Shown here: in pieces, positions 44,663-59,422 of the stretch
Layout: each line of letters begins with the position of its first letter
Position numbering within the stretch: position 1 is the stretch's first letter
Source: Selaginella moellendorffii
Taxonomy: Eukaryota > Streptophyta > Lycopodiopsida > Selaginellales > Selaginellaceae
DNA length: 64,000 bases
Assembly (NCBI RefSeq): GCF_000143415.4
Contig: NW_003314366.1
Location: 135,348 to 199,347 of the forward strand
Direction of reading: 5' to 3'
Notes under the pieces: model-generated
Database searches by the model: none
Told to the model about the DNA's origin: nothing
Seen by the model: the letters and a program-made list of their open reading frames with translations, nothing else
Program-made: the position numbers and the translations under genes

Positions 44663-46609
44663 ATGGGGAGCCAGCGTCTTTCTTCTCTCGAGGAAAGCCT
44701 TGGCAATGCGTATCCTCACAAGTTCGAGGTGTCGATGACCCTGGCCCAGTTCCACGACGAATTCGGGCAGCTGGAAGCTGGGCAGCGCTCCAACACCCTC
44801 GTCTCCGTCGCAGGTAGAGCAGGATTTTCACTGCTCGTAGTCTCTGTGACAAATGCAAATTGTTCCAGGCAAGGTAATGCACAAACGCCTCGAGCCCGAC
44901 TCGACGTGCTACGTGCTCGAGTCGGTCGTGGGAAAGCTTCCAGCATTTGTGGATCACGCCAGGTTTCTTCTTCTTCTTCTGTGAGTGACTGATGTGATCT
45001 TTCTATCTATCCAGAGTGCCGAAACTCGGAGCTGAGATCGAGCGGGGTGATATTGTTGGTGTTTCGGGTTTTGCCTCGGCGTGTCATGGCGAGCTGGGGA
45101 TTTCCGTGGAGAAGTTGTGCTTGTTGGCTCCTTGCCTACGCACTTTGCCAGAACGCGAGGGTGATAGCCACACGGAGCAAGAGTCTTGGAGGCCGGGGAA
45201 AGCAAGAGATCCAAGCGCATATGTGCTGAGTGATCAGGTTCGTCTTCTCTCGTATAGTAGTCAGCCGTCAGTAAAACCAGCTATTCCCTCTTGCAGGAAG
45301 AAAGGTACAGGAACCGGGTTCTCGACTTGATTGTCAACCCGGACATCAAGTCCGTGTTTGCTGCCCGAACCGAGGCCGTGAACTACATTCGGACTTACAT
45401 GGAAACTAGTGGCGTTACAGAGGTAAGCTTTGATCGGGAGGAGCTTCTTTGCGGCGTGGTAACGATCGAGATGCAGGTGAACACTGGGGTTCTCGAGCAA
45501 AGAAGTGTCGCGAACGGTTTCAAGACGCATCACAACCAACTAAACCTGGACATGGTTCTTCGGGTCTCGTCGGATCAGCTGCTGCAGCTGATTGTGTCCA
45601 ACTTTTTTGGCGTGTACGAGATTGGCAAGCAGTTCCGCAACGAAGAAATGAGCCGGACACACAACCCCGAGTTCACTACTTGCGAGATGTATAAAGCATA
45701 TGCCGACTACAAGGACTTGATGGAGATGACCGAGAAGCTGCTTTCAGGTAAACACCCGAGCTCTCTTATTTCGTGATGGACAACTGTTCTGTCTAGGATT
45801 GGTTATGAAGATCACTGGCGGATACAAAGTCTATTACCATTCCGACGGCTACGACAGCCCTCCTGTTGTGATCGACTTCACTCCTCCATTCAGGTGAGCT
45901 CCTCGTCTTTGGCTCGTCTCATTATATGCTTTCTAGGAGGGTGGAGGTGGTGAAAGGCCTTGAAGAGGCACTGGGCCTCAAGTTTCCAGAGGACCTTGCG
46001 TCGGAGCAGGCCAATGAGTTCTTAAGAGAGACTTGCTCGTCCAAAGGCGTCTCATGTCCGCCGCCTCTCTCGACAGCGAACCTCTTGTCTTCGGTATTCT
46101 AGCATGTCCTGTTTACAAGGCCTAATGTTTGAGTTCGTGTTGCAGCTAGCGGGCCATTTCCTGGAGGCAACAAGCGTGTCCCCGACTTTCATTGTCGACT
46201 ACCCCAAGAGGAGCACTCCATTTGCGAAAACGCACAGCTCCACGCCAGTTCTCGCGGAGCACTTCAAGCTCTTTGTCAGCAAGAGTCAGGTGAGCTTCAC
46301 TTCACTAAACTCCGAAAATTTGACTTTGTTTTTCGTAGCTGGTGAGTGGATTCACCCAGTGCAGGGATCCCGCGGAAGCGCAAGAGAACAGTGAACTACA
46401 CACACTCTTGGAGTATGGCCTCCCGCCGTGCTCGGGCTGGGCCTGTGGAATCGATCGCTTGGTGATGCTGCTAACAGATTCAGTGGACATCAAGGTAGTG
46501 TTTTTATTGCTGTTCGTTTTTTTTCCTCCTGGTTCTGTGCTGAATTTCTTGCTTGCTTGCACAGGAAGTAGTACTCTATCCAGCTCTCAAGCCAGCGGAG
46601 GATCTCTAA
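44663..46609 (+). CDS. Diverged lysyl-tRNA synthetase paralogue (LysRS-A)
   Basis: Ten exons (44663-44813, 44869-44962, 45015-45237, 45297-45422, 45477-45747, 45797-45893, 45937-46093, 46146-46289, 46339-46494, 46565-46609) give 487 aa. The layout is class IIb LysRS: an OB-fold anticodon domain then the catalytic core. Motif 2 ([15 protein letters not shown]) and a motif 3 ending GIDRLVML are recognisable. Compared with its tandem neighbour it has lost the AGGAAARPF loop, has SSD for APE, SGFTQ for NAYTE, a 35-40-residue deletion before motif 3, and GWACGIDR for GWGMGIDR. These sit in or next to the lysine/ATP pocket, so lysine activation is doubtful. Exon borders mostly match LysRS-B, showing tandem duplication. 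The frame is intact throughout. Confidence 0.85.
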
Positions 46610-46781
46610 GATCGCTGACCATAAAATTTGCCAAAACGTGGCGAAGGAGAAGATCCACATTCTATATAATTTTGACGATCATGTAATGTTTTGATTTGGT
46701 ATAAAAGCCTCACGTTTCAAACTGTTCTCTTTTAGGGTTTTCCTGTGAAGCTAGGGTTTAGGCGCTTGCGGCTCGACGGCA

Positions 46782-49720
<2,939 letters not shown>

Positions 49721-50006
49721 GGCAAACGCAGCGCGCTAAACCTAGGCAGTGCTCGGGTAAGAACCCTAACTCGCGATTACGATACCCGGCATATTCTTCT
49801 AGGCCTGGCCAAAGGGGGAGTGGAAATCTTGGGCCGGGAATGGAAGGAAGGGGCAGCAGCAAATTCGCGATGGATGCTCTCTTGCGCTAGTCCTGTGACA
49901 CAGCGATCTTGCTCTGCTGCTGGAAATCCCTCGATCCATCGCCTAGGGTTTGGGTGGATGAGGCATTAGGCTGTTTGGGGGATCTATCAAGTTTGGGCGC
50001 CAGGCG

Positions 50007-51361
50007 ATGGCCGAGCTCAGCCCGGCATTGGCAGATCTCGATGGCCAGCTCAAGGATCTCTTCCGGGCTCTCTCGTAAGTCCCCCTGCTCGCTCGCTCTA
50101 GATAATCTCTAGAAATTTCTCACTGGCCAAAATGCAGATCCGGCTTCCAGAAGATGGACAAGATCAAGGAGCCTGCCCGGCAGAGCAAGCATCTGGAAGA
50201 GCTCACCGCCAAGATGCGCGAGTGCAAGAGGTCGGTCTCGCCTGGCTGTGCTCGAGACGCTAAAGTTTCAATGCAGGCTCATCAAGGAGTTTGATAGAGA
50301 GATCAAGGAGGAGGAGTCGAGGAACCCACCGGATTTGACAAAGCAGCTGAATGAAAAGAAGCAGTCACTGGTAAGTTCCATGCTAGGAGGCCATGGAGGC
50401 TTTTCGAGCGATCGATCTCATCGCTAGGATGGTGTCTCTTGCAGATCAAGGAGCTCAACTCGTATGTGGCCCTGCGCAAAACGTGAGTTCTTGTGTGTGC
50501 ATTCCTCCGCCATGCCGGTGTCTCACAAGTTTTTTTTTTTTCTTGGTTTTCACCCAGGTACACGAGCTCGCTGGGGAACAAAAAGGCAGAGTTGATGGAA
50601 GGTGGCAGTGCCGAAGGTGCTCGCACTGACCTCACGGATCCAAACGTGAAGATGGCGTCCAGTAAGTCGCGGCTTGCCTCGCTTGGTTCTCTAAGCTCTT
50701 TGCTCTTCGTTTTGCAGCAATGTCAAACCAGCAACTCATGGACGCTGGCAAGAAAACCATGGACGAGACGGATCAGACGATCGAGCGCTCCAAAAAGGTC
50801 CAATAGATGCGTCGCTTTGTGACTCCCTGCGATTTCATATATCTTTCACAGGTGGTCGAGGACACCATCAACGTCGGCGCTCAAACAGCTCTTACGCTCA
50901 AAGGACAAGTAAGCATTTTTCTCTTTCGGGGGCACTTACAGACGAGTGATTGGTTTTACAGACGGAGCAAATGGGCAGGATCGTGAATGAGCTAGACAAC
51001 ATCCAATTCTCCATCAAGAAGGCGTCTCAACTCGTCAAGGAGATTGGCAGACAGGTAAACTCTTTCGCTTTGCAGCTAGTATCTTTGCTCCTTACACTGG
51101 TGGAGGATCCATTTCTTGTTTTGCAGCTTGCCACAGATAGATGCATACTGTTCTTCCTGTTCCTCATTGTCGTGGGTGTCATTGCCGTGATCGTCGTCAA
51201 GGTAAAGTCCATTCTCTTTGTTTCCAGGAGCGCTCAAACGAGATTTCTTTCGATGGCAGGTTGTGGATCCCAAGAACAAGAACATCCGCGATCTTCCCGG
51301 ATTGACTCCCGTCGCGAACACCAGCCACATTCTTTTCAACCGACGCATGGGTGGACTTTGA
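50007..51361 (+). CDS. NPSN11: Novel plant SNARE (NPSN11-type Qb-SNARE)
   Basis: Plant-specific Qb-SNARE of the plasma membrane and cell plate. Ten exons (50007-50074, 50138-50230, 50277-50370, 50445-50482, 50558-50661, 50718-50797, 50852-50908, 50962-51054, 51127-51201, 51260-51361) give 267 aa. The N-terminal helical half is followed by the SNARE helix (about residues 130-205, including TLKGQTEQMGRIVNELD) and a transmembrane helix (LFFLFLIVVGVIAVIVV). A short tail after it (DPKNKNIRDLPGL) is typical of NPSNs. Confidence 0.93.
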
Positions 51362-51461
51362 TGATCTTTCCTCGCATCGCATACCTTAAGAGTTTTGATT
51401 GATTGATTAATGTATAGAAATAAGTACTTAATCGCTAGTCCTACACTTGTTAGGGTTCATC

Positions 51462-52624
51462 ATGGCTGCGTCTGGGTTTCCCAGGGGTGTGAGCGATGAC
51501 GATGATGACTGGGAGGAGGAGGAGGAGGAATCCACATCCACGCGTGACGCGCAGCACAAGAAGAGGGGCAAACAAGGCAGCGGGGGTCTGGTTCCATCCA
51601 AATCCACCGTGTATGTGAGCAATCTCGATTTCGCGCTCACCAACAGCGATCTCTACACGATCTTCAGCAAAATGGGCAAAGTAGGCAAGTAAGCAGGTAT
51701 TTCTTTGCGATCTTGCGAGGGGATTTTGCTCACGAGCTCGCGATCCAGGGTGACGGTGATGAAGGACAGGGTAACGCGGCAGAGCAAAGGAGTGGCATTT
51801 ATCTTGTTCACTGCGCGAGAGGATGCCGAGAAAGCGGTGAGAGCTTGTGAATGGAGGAGATGGAAGCTCTGCTAACCAGCGCATTGCGTTTCCCAGGTGA
51901 AGGCCATGGATGGAGTGGTGCTCAACAAGAGAACCTTGAAAGTTTCCATTGCGCAAGACAATGGCCGGGCTCGAGAGTTTATCCGTCGCAAGGTAGAACA
52001 AAGGAAGACCATCTCTTTCTCGCTCGGGCTTGCTTGGATTGATCATGTCTCCCGCTTGTTTGCGTCCACCAGGTTTACAAGGACAAGAGCCGGTGCTACG
52101 AGTGTGGCGAGGATGGCCATCTATCGTACGAGTGTCCAAAGAACAAGGTGGAGTTTTGCTCGTAAAGTTTGCTCTGTGACATGCGTTTCATTCACGCAGC
52201 TTTTCAGGGAGCGGCCTTGTCCCAAGAAGCAGCGTCGGGGACAAAAGGACGTAACGCAACCGGTGGACGATCCAGCTGAGAGGTTTGCAAATCTTTTCTC
52301 TGTCACTGCTTGAATGGATTTGTGCAGCGAGGACGAAGAAGGAGAAGAACAAGAAGAAGCTCCAGCACCTGAAGGCTGGGCATCAATTGTAGACACGAGG
52401 TAAAGGTTTGCTTTTGACAAACAGCGTCCCGGAGATGATGATGCTCGTTTGGGTTTTTGCAGGAATACATTTGATACGCAACACACTCAAAAGCAGCCAT
52501 CACGAGGACTCAAGGTCTCATTTTTTCTTCTCTTGCTTTCCTACTGACGCTTTGGTTTGCTTGTGTTTCAAAGGGGCCGAGAAAGAGCAGTGGCTACTTT
52601 AGTGATGAAAGCGATCACGATTAG
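51462..52624 (+). CDS. U11/U12-31K: U11/U12-31K minor-spliceosome protein
   Basis: Component of the U11/U12 di-snRNP and RNA chaperone needed for U12-intron splicing. Eight exons (51462-51688, 51749-51836, 51897-51992, 52073-52147, 52200-52282, 52328-52399, 52463-52514, 52574-52624) give 247 aa. An acidic N terminus ([12 protein letters not shown]) leads to an RRM at about 45-125 with RNP2 TVYVSNLD and RNP1 [13 protein letters not shown] zinc knuckle follows ([14 protein letters not shown]), then an acidic tail with GWASIVDTR. It converges with FKBP12: the two stop codons are 52 bp apart. Confidence 0.92.
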
Positions 52625-52676
52625 ATTTCAAGCAGCATGGCATTCACTGTCTGTCTTGTATGGTATGGCAACTCTC

Positions 52677-53234
52677 TCAACCAAGGCTAAGAACTTCGAT
52701 CTCGAAAACAAGCTCGGAATTTGGTTCAATGCCCCACGCAGGGAATCCATCCTTCCCGTAAGCATAGTCCGGAGTGCACTGGAGCAACAAAGAAGCCTCA
52801 TTACTGCCAGTGAAATCGACAAGAAATATAATAAGCTTACCTTTAGCCGAGCGATTTCTCCCAGTTGCATTGCCATGACACCTTCGTCCCACCCTGGAAT
52901 GAAGAGCAAAGACAACTGAGAAACAAAGGCATTTTTCTGGATAGATCCGAGAACCTTTGATCACACTTCCCTGTCCAATCTTGAACTGAAAGGGTTTCTG
53001 TCCAGGGTCCTTGGTGCTGGATGGAGAGTGAGACAAAGCTAGAGCTAGAGCTAGAGCACACTCACCTCCAAAACTTTTGGTTGAGATCCCTGTTTTTGCC
53101 TGTAGATTGGAATGAATCAGAGCTATAGTTGAGCGCCTTCACTCACCATAGCCAGTGCAATGCACCGTCACATTCTGGCCGGGCTTTGGAATCGCGCCAG
53201 TGCCAGCCCTGAGAACCTCCCTGACCACGCCCAT
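52677..53234 (-). CDS. FKBP12: FKBP12 peptidyl-prolyl isomerase
   Basis: Small single-domain FK506-binding prolyl isomerase. Minus exons 53234-53147, 53099-53066, 53016-52955, 52893-52841 and 52778-52677 give 112 aa, the standard plant length. Hallmarks are TVHCTGYG, KFWSTKDPGQKPF, IGQGSVIKGWDEG and DYAYG..GFPAWGIEPN. The GFPAWGI loop is the plant version of the FK506-contact region. The 3' end nearly touches U11/U12-31K. Confidence 0.95.
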
Positions 53235-53342
53235 CCTCTCTCTTTTGCAAACCCTAGAGGCCTTTCCTCCAGGAAAAACTCTAGACCTTTTTAGAGAGAC
53301 CAAAAAACTTGCAAAACAAAAAAGTGGTATAAACTTATGATC

Positions 53343-54587
53343 CTATTTCTTCTTCTTGGACTTGCTTTGTTGAGAGATGCTCTTGGATATTTTCGCGGTG
53401 AACGCAGTGCCCTGCGCAAATCAAAACAAAAGAAAAACAATGACCTTAGCAAACTCTTCACAAACTCTGAAAGAAAAAGAGAGACCTGTAGCCATTCATT
53501 GTTCGCTGCATCGGCGTTCCGAGTTCCCGTCTCAACCACCTTTGTCTTCCGCGTCTGGTGAAACCAAAAACCACGACGAATGGATGCATCCATCCAGTCG
53601 GAGCTAAGCGAGAGTGATGATAGATAGCTTTGCTTACCTTTGAGAAACGTTGGAGTTGTCCGTGGATCCACAGAGACAAAAGTCCCATCAGGCCAAGCCC
53701 AAGCGTGACCAGGAAGAGCGTCTCGCCGCTTAGGAAACCACCAGACTCCACGATCTCGACAGTGCCATTGTAAAAGACGGTCTTGTGGATGTCGCCGTCG
53801 ACTTCATATAGCACGCTCGCCACTAGCGAGAAGCTCCCTGGCTGCGCAACGAGCATGGAGTCCAATCAATCGCGAAAACATCCGAAACTCACCTGGAGGA
53901 ACTTGGTCACGGTGAAGGGATACGCAAACGTTGCCTGGACGCCCGGAGGGACGGTTGCATTCCCAAACTCCTGCTCCAGGAAAACGCTGGTGATGATTGA
54001 TACGTAGAAACAACTCTCAAACCTGGACAGTGAAGTTCTGGACCAAGTACTTGTGATCAAACGGGAGGTGAAGAGTTCCCCGGATGGAGTTCACTTTGAC
54101 AGCAGCGTCCCCTGGAAGGAACACGAGAGTGACTGAGAAACCAACAAACCCTGTGTGTAGCTTACCAGTGTTGCCGATCCCGACGAGAATCTCGGCGGTC
54201 GCTCCAGCAGGAACTACTGCAAAAATTCCACAGCACCATGGTTAGCACGGAGGAGCGTGGCATGGATCTCAACAAGCTCTTTCACGTTTTTGCGGATTGT
54301 TTGGAAAGTGGTAGACCGTGTCGACTCCAGCCGCTGGGCCGACGGTATCGAATGCGTCAATCACGCCCTCGTCCACGACTCCAACCTCATCGCCAGCCCC
54401 GGGCGACGAATCCACGTCGCTCCCTTCCTCCAATTCGGCCCTGGATCGAGCTGCAAAACAAAATTCTCTCGAGTCAAATTCGGCCAGATCCAATCCGGCC
54501 CCGATCTGTGTCACCTGGGAAGCAAGCGATGGCAGCGAAGACGAGGAGCGCCAGGACGAGCAGCCAGCCGCATCGCGATCGCGCCAT
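53343..54587 (-). CDS. SSR1: Translocon-associated protein alpha (TRAP-alpha/SSR1)
   Basis: ER membrane partner of the Sec61 channel. Minus exons 54587-54515, 54450-54286, 54216-54166, 54111-54023, 53970-53893, 53841-53638, 53554-53486 and 53411-53343 give 265 aa. It has a signal peptide (WLLVLALLVFAAI), an acidic lumenal stretch, KLVPAGATAEILVG, LHLPFDHKYLVQN, the conserved FYNGT(V)EIVESGG just before the transmembrane helix, and a short cytosolic tail with EWLQG and a Lys-rich end. Its start codon is 110 bp from that of CSN1. Confidence 0.93.
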
Positions 54588-54697
54588 TCTTTGTCCTCCC
54601 CAGCCGCAAACCCTAAACTCTTTGCCCGGCGACCGTCGGATGAGATTCTAGTGCCACGTCAGCTTAGAACCCTAGCGCGAGAGGGAAGAGAAGCGCG
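54588..54697. promoter_or_regulatory. 110-bp bidirectional TRAP-alpha/CSN1 promoter gap
   Basis: AAACCCTAAA (telo-box) sits at about 54608 and GAACCCTAG at about 54667. With only 110 bp between the two start codons, both 5' UTRs and core promoters must share this interval or overlap coding sequence. Confidence 0.55.
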
Positions 54698-56315
54698 ATG
54701 GCGATGGAGGGCGATGGAGGAGGAGGCGACGCGAGCGGCAGCGCTGGAGTGGCCGCCGGCGATCAGGTGGACTTGGAAGCGTACGCCGGCTTGTATAGCG
54801 GGCGAACCAAGGTGACCCGCCTCTTCTTCATAGCCGACCATGCCAAGTCTCACAACTTGGAGCTGGAAGCTCTGCGGATGGCGCACAACGAGATACGCAG
54901 GGCCGAGAACACGCTGCTCTACAAGGAGGTGGTGGACAAGATTGGAGGCCGCCTGGGGGCCGCCTACGCTCGCGACCAGGAATGGGTCGACGTGGTCGAT
55001 CGCAGGGCCGTGCAACGCCAGGAGAAGCTCGACATGGAGCTCAATGGCTACAAGGTACCGCTCGATCGAGCAGTCCTCTTCTCTTTCTTTTCTTTCTCGT
55101 CTCGTAGGAACTAAGATCTCTCTTTGGATCGTTTCCTTGCGCAGACCAATCTCATCAAGGAGAGCATTCGCATGGGCTACAATGATCTGGGAGATTTCTT
55201 CTACAGCCGTGGAGATCTCCAGCAAGCTTTCAAGTGCTACGTCCGGACTCGCGACTACTGCACCACCTCCAAGCACATCATCGCGATGTGTCTCAACGTC
55301 ATTCTCGTCAGCATCGAGCTCGGCCACTTCGTGCACGTCTCGAACTACGTCTCCAAGGCCGATCAGACGCCGGACATCCAGGATCCCATCATCCTCGCCA
55401 AGCTCAAGTGTGCGGCCGGGTTGGCGTACCTGGAGAGCAAGAAGTACAAGCTCGCAGCTCGCAAGGTAGGCACTCTTTTCATTCGCTCCTCGGCCAACCT
55501 TCTTTCCAGTTCGTAGAGACCAACTTCGAGATTGGTAACAACTACTCGGAAGTCATTGCGCCCCAGGACGTTGCAACTTACGGTGGTCTCTGCGCTCTCG
55601 CCTCCTTCGACAGGGCCGATCTCAAGGTTCGTGCTTTGTGTTTTTTTACTAGGACCAGCCACCGTAACTCTCATCCTTGCAGAGCAAGGTGATTGATAAT
55701 GTCAACTTTAGAAACTTTCTGGAGCTGACACCGGAAGTGCGAGAAGTGATTCATGATTTCTATGCGAGGTATCTCTATGGATCTCTTAAGGCTGAGGGAA
55801 GAAATCTTTTGTGATCTTTGCTCTTTTCTTTTTCCAGTCGCTATGCGTCATGCCTCAGCTGTTTGCAAAAGCTCAAGGGCAGCCTAGTGCTGGACATTCA
55901 TCTCTACGATCACGTGGAAGCGCTGTACGAGCAGATCAGGCACAAGGCTCTCATCCAGTACACGACGCCGTTCATATCGGTAGACCTCAACACAATGGCC
56001 AACGCATTCAAGACCAACGTGTCTGGCTTGGAGAAGGAGCTTGCGGCCTTGATCATGGAGGACCAGATTCAGGTAAGCTAGATGGATGGTTTTTTAGTTT
56101 CTTACTCTTCACGTTGTTGCCAGGCCCGGATCGACTCCCACAACAAGATTCTCTACGCTCGCCACGCTGACCAACGCAAGGCATCGTTTCAACGCGCCAT
56201 GCAAACAGGCTACGACTTCCAGCAGGACACGCGCGCAATGCTGCTGCGAGCAAACCTGGTGCGCAACGAGTTTGTCATCAAGGGGGGAGGAGGAGGCAAC
56301 AAGAACAAGGATTGA
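54698..56315 (+). CDS. CSN1: COP9 signalosome subunit 1 (CSN1/FUS6)
   Basis: PCI-domain subunit of the COP9 signalosome, which removes NEDD8 from cullins. Exons 54698-55054, 55145-55465, 55510-55626, 55683-55768, 55838-56072 and 56124-56315 give 435 aa. Strong plant-CSN1 blocks: [71 protein letters not shown], and the PCI-end [19 protein letters not shown] Gly-rich tail ends the protein. The similar proteasome subunit RPN7 was considered and excluded on these blocks. Confidence 0.95.
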
Positions 56316-56435
56316 CAGTCTCTGCTTTCTCCCGGTTAAGTTCGTTTTCCCTTTCTGCTTTCTAGCATTGGTAGAGCTAGTGTGAATATAGAAGCGAAAG
56401 GGAGCTCGCGAGAGCTCGCTTTGACGAATGGACTG

Positions 56436-58041
56436 TCAAGAGATCACTGAAGTATCGTTGCCAACGTGTGGATATGGATCCAGGTACAGGCCGAACGAGG
56501 CAACCAGTGGTGGCGCAGCTCGGGAGTCGAGGATGACAAGCTTGACGAGCTGAGCCTTGACGATCAGCTTGAGCCGATGCAGCCTCTTGTAGCCGATGGT
56601 GGTTCCTTGTGCGACGGTCGTCCACCCCCTGGTGACGCTGAGTACGTCGACACGGTGGTAGCGAACTCTCTGGCCCCAGGCAATGGCCTCTTGGATCCTC
56701 ACCAAGTTGAAGAGCGTGGGCTTTCCCAAGTCGAGCATGAGCCATCCAGCGGCCTCTCCCTCGCGCGGCGACCAGAAGGAGGAGATGTCCGGGGTGAGAA
56801 CTTGGTGGGGGCCGTGCTCGGTGCTGTAGGCGCTGCTGGCGGTGACCGAGAGAGGCGAGGCGGCCAGGTTGACGGAGAAGATGGTGGTGATGGCGGTGCT
56901 CAAGGCGCGGAGAGTTTTGGAGTCCTCGTCCGAGATGAGGCCGGACGAGTTAGGCGGAACGTTGAGCAGCAGGACGCAGTTCCGGCCCACGGAGGTGTAG
57001 TAGATATCGAGCAGGCTCCACAGATCTTTCGGACGCTCGCTCCGGTGCCAGAACCATCCCGTCCGGATCGAAACATCACACTCGGGTGGTACCCAGTCGC
57101 TGCCGTGCTCGTCCCCCTGGTTGAGATACCTACAAACAAGAACAGCCAAGGATGATCAGATCCAGCTCGTCACCAGCAACTTGACAACTTACTGCAAGAT
57201 GGGGCCCGAGTTGCCGATCTGGATGCTGCTCCTCCGGACCATGGACCAGCAAGTTGCTCCGGCCCGGCCTTGCTCGTCCCCGACCCACCTCGTGTCCGGC
57301 CCCGCGTCCGAGAAGATGAGCGCTCCCGGCTGGAGCTGATGGATCGTCTCAAACCATTCGTCAAACTTATACTCCATGCTGATGTTGCCTTTTGCGCCAT
57401 CCAGCCACACCTCCGAGATGTTGCCGTAGCTACACACAATACAGAGACCAAGTTAGTTATCTCTACGACCACCATAGCTGGAAATGGTGTTCCACTAACT
57501 TGGTGAGGAGCTCTCGCATCTGGGCGAGGTAGTACTTGTTGTAGTCGAGCGTGTTGCCGTAGCTGGGCTCGTGGCGGTCCCATGGCGAGAGATAGAGGCC
57601 GAGATCAATGCCGGCCTCGGCTACCGCGTCGGCGAGCTCGCGCACTACGTCTCCTTTACCGGATCTCCAGAAGCTGCTGGCCACGGAGTGATTGGTGTAC
57701 TTGGACGGCCACAGGCAGAAGCCATCGTGGTGCTTGGTGACGAGCACGACGAGCGTGAATCCGGCGTCCTTGGCCACGCTCACCCATTGCCTTGCGTTGA
57801 GGTGCGTGGGAAAGAAGAGTCGCGGGTCCTCGAGCCCGGTCCCCGTCTCGGAGTCGGTGAAGGTGTTCATGCCGAAGTGGAAGAAGATTGATCGCTCGCG
57901 ACGCTGCCAGTGGAGCTGCTTGGACGATGGGATTGGAAGCACGGGAAGTGGTGGTGGTGGTGGTGGTGACGATGGAAGTTTGGAATCGCTCGCTGCTGCA
58001 ATGACGAGCAAGCTCGAGCACAGCACGAGCAGGCAGCTCAT
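56436..58041 (-). CDS. FUC1: Secreted alpha-L-fucosidase (GH29)
   Basis: Cell-wall/apoplastic glycosidase removing fucose from glycans. Minus exons 58041-57500, 57429-57193 and 57129-56436 give 490 aa. A signal peptide (MSCLLVLCSSLLVIAAA) is followed by a Pro run. GH29 motifs: FFHFGMNTFT, LVVLVTKHHDGFCLWPS, GLYLSPWDRHEPSYG and the nucleophile region EVWLDGAKG, with GRNCVLLLNVPPNSSG further on. A C-terminal discoidin-like carbohydrate-binding half starts near residue 350. Confidence 0.94.
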
Positions 58042-58704
58042 GATCTAGCGGACGCAAGTTTTGGAGCTCGTGAGGACGATGCTCGCTCGCGGCCTTAAGT
58101 GTTGGTGACAAGCAAGGTTGATGCTCTACGTACGAGACAACTTAGAATATAGGACGTAGGTGACCAACAAGATATCCAGATTGGCTCTCGCTCGCTCGCT
58201 CGTTTTACTCCGGAGGTCTTCCATGTCTCCAAGAACAATGTGGATTCCACGCGATGGTTTTTTCCTTTTTCGTTTTTGTTCTACGCGACCGATACCGATC
58301 GCCCACCCGTATCGCGTGTTTTCTAGCGCGGCGTCCGGAATCTTTCAACCCGGCCAGAGTGGAAGAGCCAGGCGCCAAGACATGACAGGCTTGCTGCTCG
58401 CCACCACGTACGTTTCTCGCGCATAAACTACGTGCTCGTCACATCTTTTCACAGAATTCCATCCAGCACTGGCACCGCTCTATCCGATCACGATCACGCA
58501 GGCGAGACAAAGCCACTCTTTAAGCTGATGATCCTTCCCAGCGCCAAGAACTACGACTAAAGTAATGAGGCAATTATGTTACAGGCAAAAATTTCCACAC
58601 CGGACAGCATTGTCAAGAAGTAGAAACAAAGGGATGCGATATTGATGCTGCTCAATCCATATAGTAGAGTGTGTGTGTGTGGGTGATCGAGTGATCATGA
58701 TCGA

Positions 58705-59164
58705 TCAGCCCGACTTGAAGAGCAGCACTGCGACTTGGCCCAAGTAGAAGTAGATGAAGTGCTTGGTCTCGTGAGTCACGTATGATCCTGTTGTCAAAGA
58801 GCGCCCAAGAGAGAGAGAGAGAGAGAGAGAGATCAAAAGAGTGTTGTCATGGAACAAGAACTTGTTTGTCTACGTACCAAAGTTGCGGCCGACGATGCAA
58901 TGCCATGTCGGGTTATACTTTTTATCGAATTCCTTCTTGATGTAGGCCGCAATGTCCTTCTCCACATTGTACTTGTCCAGGGCCTGGGATGGAAAAGAAG
59001 CAAGGCGACGAGGATGAGAGATTCACCAAAGATTTGGGAGATTTGCGAGTCACCTGGGACGCGCATTCGATGGAGTCTTGCTGCATATCCTCGGTCATGT
59101 CCGCATTCTTGATGATTGCCTTGCGCTCCAACACGGCCGACTTCTCCACGATCTTCTCTGACAT
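58705..59164 (-). CDS. Dynein light chain LC8-type protein
   Basis: Small dimeric hub protein. Minus exons 59164-59054, 58983-58878 and 58787-58705 give 99 aa. Signature LC8 sequence: [65 protein letters not shown]. Plants keep LC8 without cytoplasmic dynein; in a flagellate lycophyte axonemal use is also possible. The 5' leader carries a long CG/GA simple tract (about 59185-59225) and intron 2 a (GA)n run. Confidence 0.95.
58811..58831 (+). repeat. (GA)n microsatellite in LC8 intron
   Basis: About ten GA units lie within intron 2 of the LC8 gene. A short (GT)n run also lies at about 58669-58681. Confidence 0.8.
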
Positions 59165-59422
59165 TGTTGTGGCCACGAGCAGTAGCGCGCGCGCGCGAGC
59201 GAGAGCGAGAGAGAGAGCGCGAGACGAGAAAACCCTAAAAACTGACACGAGAGGGAGCGAGAGAGAGAGCGCCACAGCCAACAAACTGTCCCCTCTTTCC
59301 CCTCGCTCGCTACCTCTACAACGACCTAGATCCGACGTGGCACCCTCCACGTCAGCACCGTCCACCTCAGCACCCGGAATCTTCTTCCCATTCACACACG
59401 GGATATGCCGCCTTCGTCTAGC

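Noticed and set aside
54659..55336. 225-aa minus-strand ORF
   Set aside because: Shadow of CSN1, which is clearly coded on the plus strand.
54698..56315. Proteasome lid subunit RPN7
   Set aside because: RPN7 is a PCI relative, but the specific blocks match CSN1/FUS6.
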